64,000 nt of DNA, from NCBI GenBank assembly GCA_944989445.1, contig CALYLW010000121.1:1223811-1287810 (forward strand), read 5' to 3'. The notes below the pieces were generated by a model. The model ran no database searches. It was not told the DNA's origin and saw only the letters and a program-made list of their open reading frames with translations. The DNA comes from Ampullaceana balthica. Its lineage: Eukaryota; Mollusca; Gastropoda; Lymnaeidae. The translations under genes and the position numbers were made by a program. How positions within the stretch are numbered: the stretch's first letter is position 1; every line of letters starts with the position of its first letter. This document shows positions 1-12,304 of this stretch, piece after piece.

Positions 1-299
1 TACAGTATGTCGTATTATATAATTTAAATTTAATTTTAATACTTGTGCTATTTGTAATGATAAGGGCATTCGCCGAAACGTTTGCTTGTATATTAGTCTA
101 TTAATAAAACGTTACTTTATTGTTTTGTTCCCACAATTCGTATTTTGTATTTTGTCTACTTGAGCATCTAAAGTTTACTCCGTTTTTACAGTGGCAGTCA
201 AAGCTTACGTGACGTGCAGCAGCGGTCTTATTGATTTATCGTTTGGACTTTCTCCTCAGTAAAAATCATTCATCTCTTAAAAAAAAGGTTTTAAAAAAG

Positions 300-748
300 C
301 CAGGGCCAGTCCTACAGTATGCTGGGGCCCAAGACAACAAACGATGAGCGGGGCCCCGGTCAAAGGCAGGACACAAAGAACGAGACCCATGCAAAAATTT
401 GCATTTCTTAATATATTATAACTAGTTTGTGCTGCGGTGCCGTGGCGCCTGGGACGCCCGCTTTTTTAAGGGCGCCTACGGCGCCCACCTTTTTCAAAAG
501 CCCAACTAACTTGTCCTTGTATGATAAATACGTAATATTAAACTTTCTTAAATGTACACAAAGTATTTTATAATGTTTTTTTAAAAATTTTTATATTTGT
601 TATGTCAAAAGCCTAAGTAACTTATCCTTGTATGATAAATATGAAATATTCCTGAAATGTACACAAAGTATGTATCGTAGATTACAAAGCAAAATTAAAA
701 AAAAACAGAGTGATGTCCCTCAGCGTTAGGTATCAGCGATAATTGAGC

Positions 749-804
<56 letters not shown>

Positions 805-1222
805 TATATGCTAGCGATGCCGTGTAGCATGAGCCCGCTATTTATTTATAGATAGGGCGCCTACGGCGCCCACTTTTTCAAAACCCCAACTAACTTGTCC
901 TTGTATTATAATTACGTAATATTAAACTTTCTTAAATGTACACAAATTATTTTATAATAGGGTGCAAAAGCCCAAGTAACTTATCCTGTATAATAATACA
1001 AAATATTCTGAAATGTACACAAAGTATGTATATAATATTTTTTTACAGTGCTAATCACCACACGATTTTTAAAGTAATTTTAGAAAGCAGCGCACCAAAT
1101 TAATGCACCAAAAAAATAACTATTTGAGTCAATCAGCACTGCTTACAACACAAAATTTAAAAAAGCAGTGTGATGTCCCTTAGCGTTAGGCATCAGCGAT
1201 AATTGAGCGTAAATATATAATA
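300..1222 (-). repeat. Duplicated Helitron-like 3' end modules with GGGCGCC hairpins
   Basis: A CTAGTTTGTGCTGCGG end occurs at 422 and again at 1223. GGGCGCC-TAC-GGCGCCC hairpins lie near 470 and 856, with a weaker form near 1271. The spacer (ATGTACACAAAGTA and GATGTCCCTCAGCGTTAGG blocks) is duplicated, with (AT)n at 752-800. Confidence 0.5.
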
Positions 1223-2300
1223 CTAGTTTGTGCTGCGGCGCCGTGGCGCCTGCGGTGCCCCCTTTTTAAGGGCGCCTATGGTGCCCACCTTTTTCAAAAG
1301 CCCACCTTATCTTATCTTCTTATCTTATCTGTTTACAGACGCTCCTTCTATACAGAAGATTATTGCGGCCTACGATTATCTATGGTTTGTGTTTAGTCCT
1401 GCATTTTTATTAGAGATTTAAATGTTGATAAAGTGTTGGTTTTCCTGGATTCTTCAGGCAACCCATTCCACGCCCGAAATTCCGGACGGGAAGAAGGAAA
1501 ACTTGTATGTGTTTGTTCTTGCATACGGAATAAGAAAGGTGTTTTTATCCTTATGTCTATCTGAGGGTTGTATTAAGTTATCTTTGTGTTGTATTTCTAA
1601 ATTAGAATTAAAGATTGTTAAAAATAGAATGACAAATAATATCTCAAACATATGCGAAAAAAGGCATTGGGGCCCCAGTCCTGAACAATTGGATATTAGA
1701 CATGCAATGCCCTTTTTTATTTTAATATGGGCTACCAAGTTTTTATATACAAAGTTTGGTTAAGATCCATTCATTTACTCAGTAGCTATCACATAAACTA
1801 ATTTTTATATAGCTCATATAAGCAAAAAACGACATTAAGGGCCCCAGGGCCCAAATAGTGCAAGATGTCAAGTTTCAAAACACCTATTTATTTCAATCAA
1901 TTTCATAGCGGATATATTTCTCTATATTTATCTGGATCTTTAATAATTGAATGGGGAATAAAATCTTAAATGTTTATGAAAAAATACATTTTGGGCCCCC
2001 AGCCCCAAACAAATGAACATTAGGAAATTAGTGCGCTATAGCATTTCAATATTGGCTACCAAGTGTTTATATACAAAGTTTGGTTAAGATCCATCAATTT
2101 ACCTAATTATTTTTATATAGCTCATATAAGAAAAAATACTATTATGGGCCCCCCGCGCCCCATGAGTGTTAAATTTTGCAAAAAAAGTTGCCTATTATCA
2201 TCCCAGGAGCGTACTCAAAAGTCTACCCAAAGTTTCATGACGATCGGATGAATTGTTTAGTCAGCTATAAAGGACATACATACACACATACACACTTCGA
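1223..2300 (-). mobile_element. Helitron-like element with GC hairpin 3' end
   Basis: Minus strand: A|TCGAAGTGTGTATG at 2300; the other end has GGCGCC-AC-GGCGCC, then GCAGCACAAA and CTAG at 1226-1223, followed by T. The interior has two GGGCCCC-rich tandem blocks related to the 4780-7633 repeats and a LINE 3' fragment. The boundaries are plausible, not proven. Confidence 0.45.
1300..1740 (-). pseudogene. CR1-like LINE 3' relic
   Basis: The minus frame includes NLEIQHKDNLIQPSDRHKDK, then NTFLIPYARTNTYKFSFFPSG, the end of a CR1-type reverse transcriptase ORF. A 3' UTR with AGAAGGAGCGTCTGTAAAC and a GATAAG-rich tail follows at 1365-1300. Confidence 0.65.
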
Positions 2301-2308
2301 TTATATAT

Positions 2309-2362
<54 letters not shown>

Positions 2363-2747
2363 ATTATCAAAAACAACATTAAGGGCACCCGGGCCCAATC
2401 GGTGCAAGAAATTAACTTTAAAATACCTGTTCATTTCAATCTGGATCATGATACTGTAGATATATTAGTCAATGCTTTTCAAGATCGTGTAAATCAGAAC
2501 GGGAATAAAGTATTTAACGCTTACAAAAAAAAGAGTTTGGGCCCCCGGCCCCGAAGGAACGGACAATAGGAGTTCAATGCCATATGGTACTTTAATATAG
2601 GCTATCAAGTTGTTATGTACCAAGTTTGGTCAAGATCCATTCATTTTCCAAGCAGCTAAGCCCTAAACTAATTTTTATATAGCTCAAATAAGAAATAATT
2701 CTCATTATGGACCCCCGGCGCCCCATGAGTGTTAAATTTTGAAAAAA

Positions 2748-4292
2748 AACAAACCCGTAAAAACAAAGTTTTTGACTATAAATCCCTTATATATGAGACA
2801 TAACTAACAGTATTGATTATTTTCAAACATTTACAGACTGAATCTGTCTTAACTCAAGTTTGCTTCATAACCCTAGGGGGGGGGGTGGGAGGGGGAGAGG
2901 GGAAAAGTCTGGTCACCGATTCGCTTGACCGAGCTCAGCGTGACACGTAAAATGTAAACAAAAGCACCCCGTCGCTTCGATGGGTCGCCTCAATGCGTCA
3001 ACTCAAACTTTCACGTGGGAAAAAAAACAATAACAAACCGTGAATTTGAATTACATACCTCATATAAGGATAAACTAAAAATGCATTAATTTTATTACGG
3101 TACGTTCGATCGATCTGAAATTTTGATACGATGCATTGTTAGGTCAGACGGGTCAGTGTGCCAAATTTCAGCTCGATCGAATCACGGGAAGTGGGTCATT
3201 TTTGACTTTTGTTTTTCCGCCCGGCCGCCCGCCCATGAGATGATGAGATGACGACAGACAGACAGAGACGGCCGCGAAGTTAATATAAGGGATTTAAATA
3301 AAACAAACCCGTAAAAACAAAGTTTTTGACTATAAATCCCTTATATATGAGACATAACTAACAGTATTGATTATTTTCAAACATTTACAGACTGAATCTG
3401 TCTTAACTCAAGTTTGCTTCATAACCCTGGTGAGAGGGGAAAAGTCTGGTCACCGATTCGCTTGACCGAGCTCAGCGTGACACGTAAAATGTAAACAAAA
3501 GCGCCGCGGTGCTTCGATGGGCCGCCTCAACGCGTCTACTCAAACTTTCACGTGGAAAAAAAACAATAACAAACAGTGAATTTGAATTACATACCTCATA
3601 TAAGGATAAACTAAAAATGCATTAATTTAATTACGGTACGATCGATCGATCTGAAATTTTGATACGATGCATTGTTAGGTGAGTCAGGTCCGTGTGCCAA
3701 ATTTCAGCTCGATCGGATCACTGGAAGTGGGTCATTTTCGACTTTTCTTTTTCCGCCCGCCCAGCCCATGAGATGATGAGATGATGAGACGGCCGCGAAG
3801 TTAATATAAGGGATTTAATAAAACAAACCCGTAAAAACAAAGTTTTCTACTATAAATCCCTTATATTTGAGTCATAATTATAAGTATTGATTATTTTCCA
3901 ACGCCACAAATATTTACAGACTGACACCGAGTGATGTCCCCTGTCTTTTAACGGGGGATGGGACGTGAGGGGGTGTTGGCACGACGGTCGACGTCTAAGC
4001 GTCAACTCAAACTCACGTGGAAAAAAACAATAACAAACCGTGAATTTGAATTACATACGTTATATAAGGAAAAACTAAAAATGCATTAATTTAATTACGG
4101 TACAATCGATCGATCTAAAATTTTAATACGATGCATTGTTAGGTGAGATGGGTCCGTGTGCCAAATTTCAGCTCGATCGGATCACTGGAAGTGGGTCATT
4201 TTCGACTTTTGTTTTTCCGCCCGCCCGCCCAGCCCATGAGATGATGAGATGACGACAGACAGAGACGGCCGCGAAGTTAATATAAGGGATTT
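2748..4292 (+). repeat. Three tandem copies of short-TIR repeat family C
   Basis: Copies at about 2748-3298, 3301-3817 and 3820-4292. Each has CCCGTAAAAACAAAGTTTT, then AAATCCCTTATAT near the start and ATATAAGGGATTT at the end, forming a short inverted repeat. A GGCCGCGAAGTTAATATAAG tail is shared. The trio interrupts a Helitron-like segment: the sequence at about 2735 resumes at about 4300 by comparison with 2160-2290. Confidence 0.75.
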
Positions 4293-4779
4293 TAAAAGTA
4301 GCCTATTTCCATCCCGGGAGCGTACTCAAAAGTCTCCAAAAGTTTCATGGCGATCGGATGAATGGTTTAGTCGGCTATAAAAGACATGCATACACACATA
4401 CATACATTGATTTTTATATATATAGATATAATTGCTCCGCAAGAATTACAAATACTTAAAATTCTTATCGGGCGTTAATCCGATTAGTTAGCTTAGTAAG
4501 CTACTAAGTTCTTACAGTGACGCTGGTTAAACTCGGTTAAAGGACACTTGAAGAACTGTAATGTATATATCAATAGATATTTTGTTCGACTGCCCTTGAA
4601 ACCATGACGTACTTGTGTTAGATAATCATGGGCTTAAATCAGAGCTATCTACAATGACACCGTAGCAGCTGTGGTTGTCAGAAATGACCCATGGGAATGG
4701 TACTCGTAATGAAAACAGTAAAATTAAACAACCCGTAAAAGCAAAGTTTTTTTTTATTTTAAATCCCTTATATATGAGA
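4293..4779. other. Helitron-like 5' segment and left half of a family C copy
   Basis: 4300-4415 resembles 2195-2300 (GGAGCGTACTCAAAAGTCT, then a TACACACATACA run). 4416-4725 holds nothing recognised. 4728-4779 is the left part of a family C copy cut by the Helitron at 4780. Confidence 0.55.
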
Positions 4780-7633
4780 CTAGCAAAATACCCCCGCTTC
4801 GCTGCGGAAATGAGTATTTCAGTTACGTTGAGAATCCGCGAAACACAAATTCAAAACACCAATTGATTTCAATCTGGATCATGATGGATATAATACATAT
4901 ATTAACTTCAACGTCTTGTCTGTCTGTCTGTCCTAGTCCCACAGAAAAACAAAAGCTAAAAGTAAAAAATGACACACTTCCCGCGATCCTATCGAGCTGA
5001 TAATTTAATTTTTTTTGTCTGCTACCATTGCGGGAGGGTACGCAACAACTTCACAAAGTTTCATGCTCCTACCTACACGGGAAAATATTTATGTAATGAT
5101 GAGTCTGTTTTATATAGCTCATATCAGAAAAAAACTACATTTTGGCCCCCGGCCCCCTAGTGAATGATAATTTTACATTTGTTTTGATTGTTACCATTGC
5201 GGAAGTGTACTTAACAACTCTCCAAAGTTTCATGCTGCTACCAACACGAGACATTGGAGAATTAGTGATGAGTCAGTTTTTTATATAAGAAAAAAACTAC
5301 ATTTGGGCCCCCGGCCCCCATAAGTGATAATATCTATAATTTTTTAACCTGTTACCATCGCAGAATGTTACTTAACAACTACTCAAACTTTCATGCTTCT
5401 TCATACACAGGAAATAGGAGAATTAGTGATTTTCAGTTTTTATATAGCTCATATAAGGAAAAAACTACATTTGGGCCCCTGGGCCCCAGTAAGTGAAAAT
5501 TTAAATATTTTTTCGCCTGTTACCATCGCGGAAGTGTACTCAACAACTTCCCAAAGTTTCATGCTTCTACCTACTCGGGAAATAGGAGAATTAGTGATTT
5601 TCAAATGTTTATATAGCCAATGGAAGGGGGGAAAAAAGATTTTGGGCCCCCGGCCCCCATGAAGCTGAATTTATAAATTCTTTTTCGCCATTTGTCGTCG
5701 AGAGAGGCTACTTGACAACTTCCCAAGGTTTCATGCTTCTACATACACGGGAAATCCGAGAATTAGTGATGAGTCAGTTTTAATATAAGAAAAGACTACA
5801 TTTTGGCCCCCGGCCCCCAGTAAGTGATAATTTAAATATTGTTTTTACCTGTTACCATCGTGAAAGTGTACTTAAAACTACTCGGGAAACAGGAGAATTG
5901 TTGATTTTAAAATTTTATATAGGCCATATAAGGGAAAAAAAACTTTTTTGGGCCCCCGGCCCCCATGAGTGTTAATTTAAAAATTCTTTTACGCCAATTT
6001 TCGTCGCGAGAGGCTACTCAACAACTTCCCAAAGTTTCATGCTTATACCTACGCGGTAAATCCGAGATTAGTGATGAGTCTGTTTTAATATAAGAAGAAA
6101 CTACATTTGGGCCCCCGGCCCCCATTAAGTGATAATTTAAATATTGTTTTTACCTGTTACCATCGTGGAAGTGTACTTAACAACTACCCCAAGTTTCATG
6201 CTTCTACCTACACGGGAAATAGGAGAATTTGTGATTTTTAGTTTTTGTATAGCTCATATAAGGAAAAAACTTCATTTGGGCCCCCGGCCCCCAGGAAGTG
6301 ATAATTTAATTTTTTTTCCTCCCGTCGCTATCGCTGGTTTTTACTCAACAACTTCCCAAAGTTTCATGCTTTTGCCTACTCGAGAAATGAGAAAATTAGT
6401 GATTTCATATTCTATATAGTCCATATAAGGAAAAAAAGCGTTTTTGGGCCCCGGGCCCCCAACAGTGTGAATTTTAAAATTCTTATTCGCCAATTATCGT
6501 TGAGAGAGTGTACTCAGCAAGTTCCCAAAGTTTCATGCTAATACCTACACGGGAAGTTGGAGAATTAGTGATGAGTCAGTTTTTTATATAAGAAAAAAAC
6601 TACATTTGGGCCCCCGGACCCCATTAAGCGTTATTTTAAATATTTTTTTCGCTTGTTACCATCGCGGAAGTGTGCTTATCAACTACCTAGTGTTTCATGC
6701 TTCTACCTACACGGGAAATAGGAGAATTAGTGATTTTTAGTTTTTATAAAGCTCATATAAGGAAAAAACTTCATTTGGGCCCCCGGCCCCCAGGAAGTGA
6801 TAATTTAATTTTTTTTCCTCCCGTCGCTATCGCTGGTTTTTACTCAACAACTTCCCAAAGTTTCATGCTTTTGCCTACTCGAGAAATGAGAAAATTAGTG
6901 ATTTCATATTCTATATAGTCCATATAAGGAAAAAAAGCGTTTTTGGGCCCCGGGCCCCCAACAGTGTGAATTTTAAAATTCTTATTCGCCAATTATCGTT
7001 GAGAGAGTGTACTCAGCAAGTTCCCAAAGTTTCATGCTTATACCTACACGGGAAGTTGGAGAATTAGTGATGAGTCAGTTTTTTATATAAGAAAAAAACT
7101 ACATTTGGGCCCCCGGACCCCATTAAGTGTTATTTTAAATATTTTTTTCGCTTGTTACCATCGCGGAAGTGTGCTTATCAACTACCTAGTGTTTCATGCT
7201 TCTACCTACACGGGAAATAGGAGAATTAGTGATTTTTAGTTTTTATAAAGCTCATATAAGGAAAAAACTTCATTTGGGCCCCCGGCCCCCAGGAAGTGAT
7301 AATTTAAATTTTTTTCTCCCGTTACCATCGCGGGTTTTGTACTCAACAACTTCCCAAAGTTTCATGCTTCTGCCTACTCGGGAAATAGGAGAAATTGGTG
7401 ATTTTCAAATTTTATATAGGCCATATAAGGAAAAAAACGTTTTTGGGCCCCCGGGCCCCCATGAGTGTTATTTTTAAAATTCTTATTACTCCAATTTTCG
7501 TCGCGAGAGGCTACTCGACAACTTCCCAAAGTTTCATGCTTCTACCTACACGGGAAGTTGGAGAATTAGTGATGAATCAGTCAGTCAGTCAGTGAGTGAG
7601 TGAGTGAGGGCTTTGCCCTTTTATTAGTATAGA
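4780..7633 (-). mobile_element. Non-autonomous Helitron with tandem internal repeats
   Basis: Minus strand: 5' end TCTATACTAATAAAAGG at 7633; 3' end GCGAAGCGGGGGTATTTTG then CTAG at 4783-4780. Between them about 15 copies of a roughly 166-bp unit repeat, each with a GGGCCCCCGGCCCC-type palindrome and a CCCAAAGTTTCATGC segment. Within the array a 499-bp, three-unit block is duplicated (compare 6697-6918 with 7196-7417). No transposase is encoded. Flanks 4728-4779 and 7634-7933 are the two halves of one family C element, so the insertion boundaries are supported independently. Confidence 0.8.
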
Positions 7634-8070
7634 CATATATAAAAGTATTGATTATGTTCAATATAATACGCACCGCGCGACATACTAGCATAAACATTTA
7701 ATCAGACTGAACGTGACTGACACCCTCCATGCTGTAAAACACGGGGATGTGGTCATCGAGGGCTGGAGTGAACATCCAGTGACTCGTGGAGGTCAACTAT
7801 AACAGACGGCCACATGCTGCATAGAGATACATAGAGATAAACTAAATATTCATTAATTTTTATTCCTTTGTTTTTCCGCAGCCGGGACCACGAGAGACAG
7901 AGAGGCAAGACCGTGAATTTAATATAAGGGATTACAAAATGACACATTTCCCATGATCCCATTGAGCTGAAATTTTTAACATAGATTTGTGTCACCTAAA
8001 AATGCATTGTTTCAAAATTTCAGATCGATTGAATGTACCGTAATTAAATTAAACAATTTTTAGTTTATCT
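7634..8070 (+). repeat. Right half of interrupted family C copy plus inverted fragment
   Basis: 7634-7933 continues family C and ends TTTAATATAAGGGATT. 7935-8070 is a partial copy in inverse orientation (TACCGTAATTAAATTAAAC). Confidence 0.6.
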
Positions 8071-8074
8071 CTTT

Positions 8075-8748
8075 ATAGCATGTGTCTGCTGCTGTCTTTG
8101 CCTTGTCTCCTTTTATGTTTGTGCTTAATTAGTTCAATACTGTTGCTGTCAAGCAGTGCTGTCGTGATATGCAATAAACACGCTAAAAATAAGCATCATG
8201 CCTGCTAGAACAGGTTTTAGGTTACTGTATCAAAAATACATAAGGATTATCCGATTGATTTCCAAAGGATCCACTCCAAAGACAGAAATGGATCAACGCA
8301 GTTCGCCGCAAAGAGTTCGTTCCGTCATTGTCAGCTGTTTTGTGTTCAAAGCACTTTAAGGGAGACATTGACCAAACAAGCAAATAATTAGTTATCTCTC
8401 ATCATAATGAGTCAATGAGTCATTATTGATATTATTGCTGTATTGTATTTTTTTGAAAATGTGTGGTCAATGGTTTTGGAGTATTAATGTATTTCACTTG
8501 GGTTTTTGCATCATGGTGCAATTGTAGGCAATCTCTTTATTTGGTTAAAAGAAAATTGTCAGCTTTTGGAATGTGATGGTAGATTAATCGTCACATTATT
8601 GAGGTGCGAATATTCGGTTTAGATAATGATCTCATTATGGTATTCGTTTTTTGTAGCTTGTTGCTATTTTATGTGAAAGGCAATGTGCAATAAAACAATT
8701 CTGTTACCATCGTTTCCTATGATGATTTCATCTGCCGTGTTACATTCT
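8075..8748. other. No gene recognised
   Basis: AT-rich sequence with scattered stops in all frames and no recognisable domain or repeat boundary. Confidence 0.5.
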
Positions 8749-9699
8749 GTAATGTAAATAAATGTGTTGACCTGTTTGTACGTTCTTATAATTATGTATA
8801 GTGGAACTAATAAGTCAGTGCTCTGCAAATCTCTAGTGCTTAATTTCGATATAGCGTATTATATAGGCATAGTAGGCCTCAATCAGCTGATCGTATAAAT
8901 AACTTTACATTACATACACTACAGTGCTTTTTAATTGACCCATTATAATATCTAGACCACCAGAAATGAACTAGGGCCTTAGCAGACTTTAGAAAAAACG
9001 TGATGACAAATTTATTAATACGAAGCTCATTGGAATCGTTACCAGAATGAGAAAACTGGTATCGTAGTGAAAGCTGCCCTCACGGGTCGAATGTTTCGAG
9101 TCAAGCAATATGGCGATAGGCTCCGACCACTGGCTTCAGCCGCTAGCAGCCATCTGATAGCAGAAGCCGCCTTGAGCTAATCAAACCTCTTTGATTTTAA
9201 TCGAATTTTAATGTAATCTAGAATGATTTCCCTTGATAAAAAAAAACGGAAATTCCTTGTTGGAACTTGAGTTTAAATCAAGGAGGTTTGATAAACTGGA
9301 GGTGGCGTCTGCTATCAGATGGTCGCTAGCGGGTGAAGCCAGTGGGCGGAGAGTGGGGGAGCCTATCGCCATATTGTTGGACTCAAAACATTCCACCAGC
9401 TTTCATTACCATACCAGTTTTCTCATTCTGTAACGACTCCAATGAGCTTCGTATTTTGTCATCTCGTTTTTTCTATAGTCTGCTAAGAAAAAAGTTCATT
9501 TCTGGTGGTCTAGATATTCTATTAAGGTCAATTACAAAGAGCTGTAATGTATGTAAGGTTATTTATTCGGTCAGCTGATCGAGGGCTACAGAGCCTGGTC
9601 TTATATTAATAATACGCTAACTATATCGAAATGAAGTTCTACTGCTATACATAATTATAAAGAACGTACAAACAGGTCAACACATTTATTAACATTACA
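8749..9699. repeat. Large imperfect inverted repeat (about 450-bp arms)
   Basis: The left arm (from 8750, TGTAATGTAAATAAATGTG) is the inverted complement of the right arm (ending CACATTTATTAACATTACA at 9699). Matching landmarks include GTACGTTCTTATAATTATG, TCAGCTGATCG, CTAGACCACCAGAAATGAAC and CTATCAGATGG/CCATCTGATAG. The centre is near 9225 with a spacer of about 50 bases. It could be a foldback element or two inverted copies of one repeat. Confidence 0.85.
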
Positions 9700-9724
9700 G
9701 GGGTCAGCAGAGGACTTTCTTAGT

Positions 9725-9825
9725 GTATCATTTATATTGTGGCTTTGGGTGGGCTCGATCCCACGACCCTCAACTTTGTGAGGCGAGCGCACTACTGGCT
9801 TCGCTATCCAGTCGCTTTATCTTAT
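9725..9825 (-). repeat. Possible tRNA-related SINE fragment
   Basis: The minus strand has TAGCGAAGCCAGTAGTGCG (A-box-like) and GGATCGAGCCCA (B-box-like) about 45 bases apart. No clear tail is visible. Confidence 0.3.
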
Positions 9826-10379
9826 GTAGTTAAGTAATATCTATACTTTTAACTTTTGAACTAAATATTTTCTTCGCGTATTGAAATTGTTTTACTATAT
9901 TTTGCATGGATTTGAACGATTTCATGATCAACGCTTATTAATTTGTTTATTTTGTTCTATATTAATAATTTAATGTATTACTTAATTTGTAACTTAACTT
10001 ATTTTATAGTATAATTATAATATTCACAATAGACAGTTTTAAAATTATAAGAATAAATAAGATATAAATATAACACGTGAGACAAGCAACATTTTTATTT
10101 TTAAGTTCGCAAATCAACTCACAACTGCAACTGCCCATTTAAAGTTCAATGGAAAAAACAAACAAAGAATATAAAATTATTAAAATGATATAACTTATAT
10201 CATATATTTAAAATGTTTAAATCTAAATACTGAATTGAAAGTATTGAATGATTGACTACTGGCAACCTACTAGTCAATGACAAAGAAGTTGAAAATGAAA
10301 GCCAACACTGAGCCTGTGCCCAGTTACCAAGGCTCCCGTTCAAAATATTACAATAATATAACAAACACACTACACAGCT
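9826..10379. other. No gene recognised
   Basis: AT-rich non-coding sequence; nothing supported. Confidence 0.5.
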
Positions 10380-10500
10380 TCCAATGTTTTGAGTCGCTCA
10401 AGATGGCTGCTGCGGGTGGGGGTCTGGCTTCAGCCTAGTGACGTCACGCCGCCTCCAGTTAATCAAACCTCCTTGGTTTAAATACTCATTGGAGTTTTTA
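10380..10500 (+). repeat. Partial third copy of the inverted-repeat arm
   Basis: GGCTTCAGCC followed by AATCAAACCTCCTTGGTTT resembles 9130-9205, in left-arm orientation. It shows that the arm sequence is itself a dispersed repeat. Confidence 0.5.
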
Positions 10501-11759
<1,259 letters not shown>

Positions 11760-12210
11760 ATACGACGAAGACCCCTCTAGTCATCCGAGGGTTGCTGGGA
11801 CTGGCTCTGTCTGTGCATGCGCAGATGGCTGATGAGGCCGATCGTTGAACGGAAGGTTCGGGAACAGAAGGGACAAGGTACGAGTGGGACATCTCCAGGA
11901 GGGTTGACAGCACGGGTCTTTCCGGCTTGCCTCTTCTTTTCTGCGGCGGTCATCCAGTTTGCCTCGCATGTCTTGGCACCTTCGTGGATGGAAGAGCGCC
12001 AGGTGGATCAGTCCATTGCAGCTCCTTCCCACGTGTCTGGGTTGATGGCAAACGCTTTCAGTGAGGCTTTCAGTGTGCCTTTGAAGCGTTTCTTTTGCCC
12101 ACCGTGCGACCGCTGGCCATACTGGAGCTGGCCATAAAAGATTCTCTTTGGCAGTCTCTCGTCTGGATTTCGGACAACGTGCCCTGCCCAGCGAAGCTGG
12201 GACTGCATCA
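11760..12210 (-). pseudogene. LINE ORF2 C-terminal fragment with C2H2 finger
   Basis: Minus frames read LRWAGHVVRNPDERLPKRIF, GGQKKRFKGTLKASLK and, in a shifted frame, CPFCSRTFRSTIGLISHLRMH, a C2H2 finger. This series is the usual C-terminus of a common invertebrate non-LTR retrotransposon reverse transcriptase. It is truncated upstream and frameshifted. Confidence 0.8.
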
Positions 12211-12304
12211 GGAAATTTAAATAGTGTTACCTGAAAGCAGCTAAGATATATGTTATTTTAATGTGATGTGATCTTGCGTGTTTTCCCACATGAACTCGCT
12301 AAAT

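Noticed and set aside
6144..7477. Short frames repeated about every 499 bases
   Set aside because: They are translations of the Helitron internal repeat, share no domain, and carry the GGGCCCCCGG palindrome in frame by chance.
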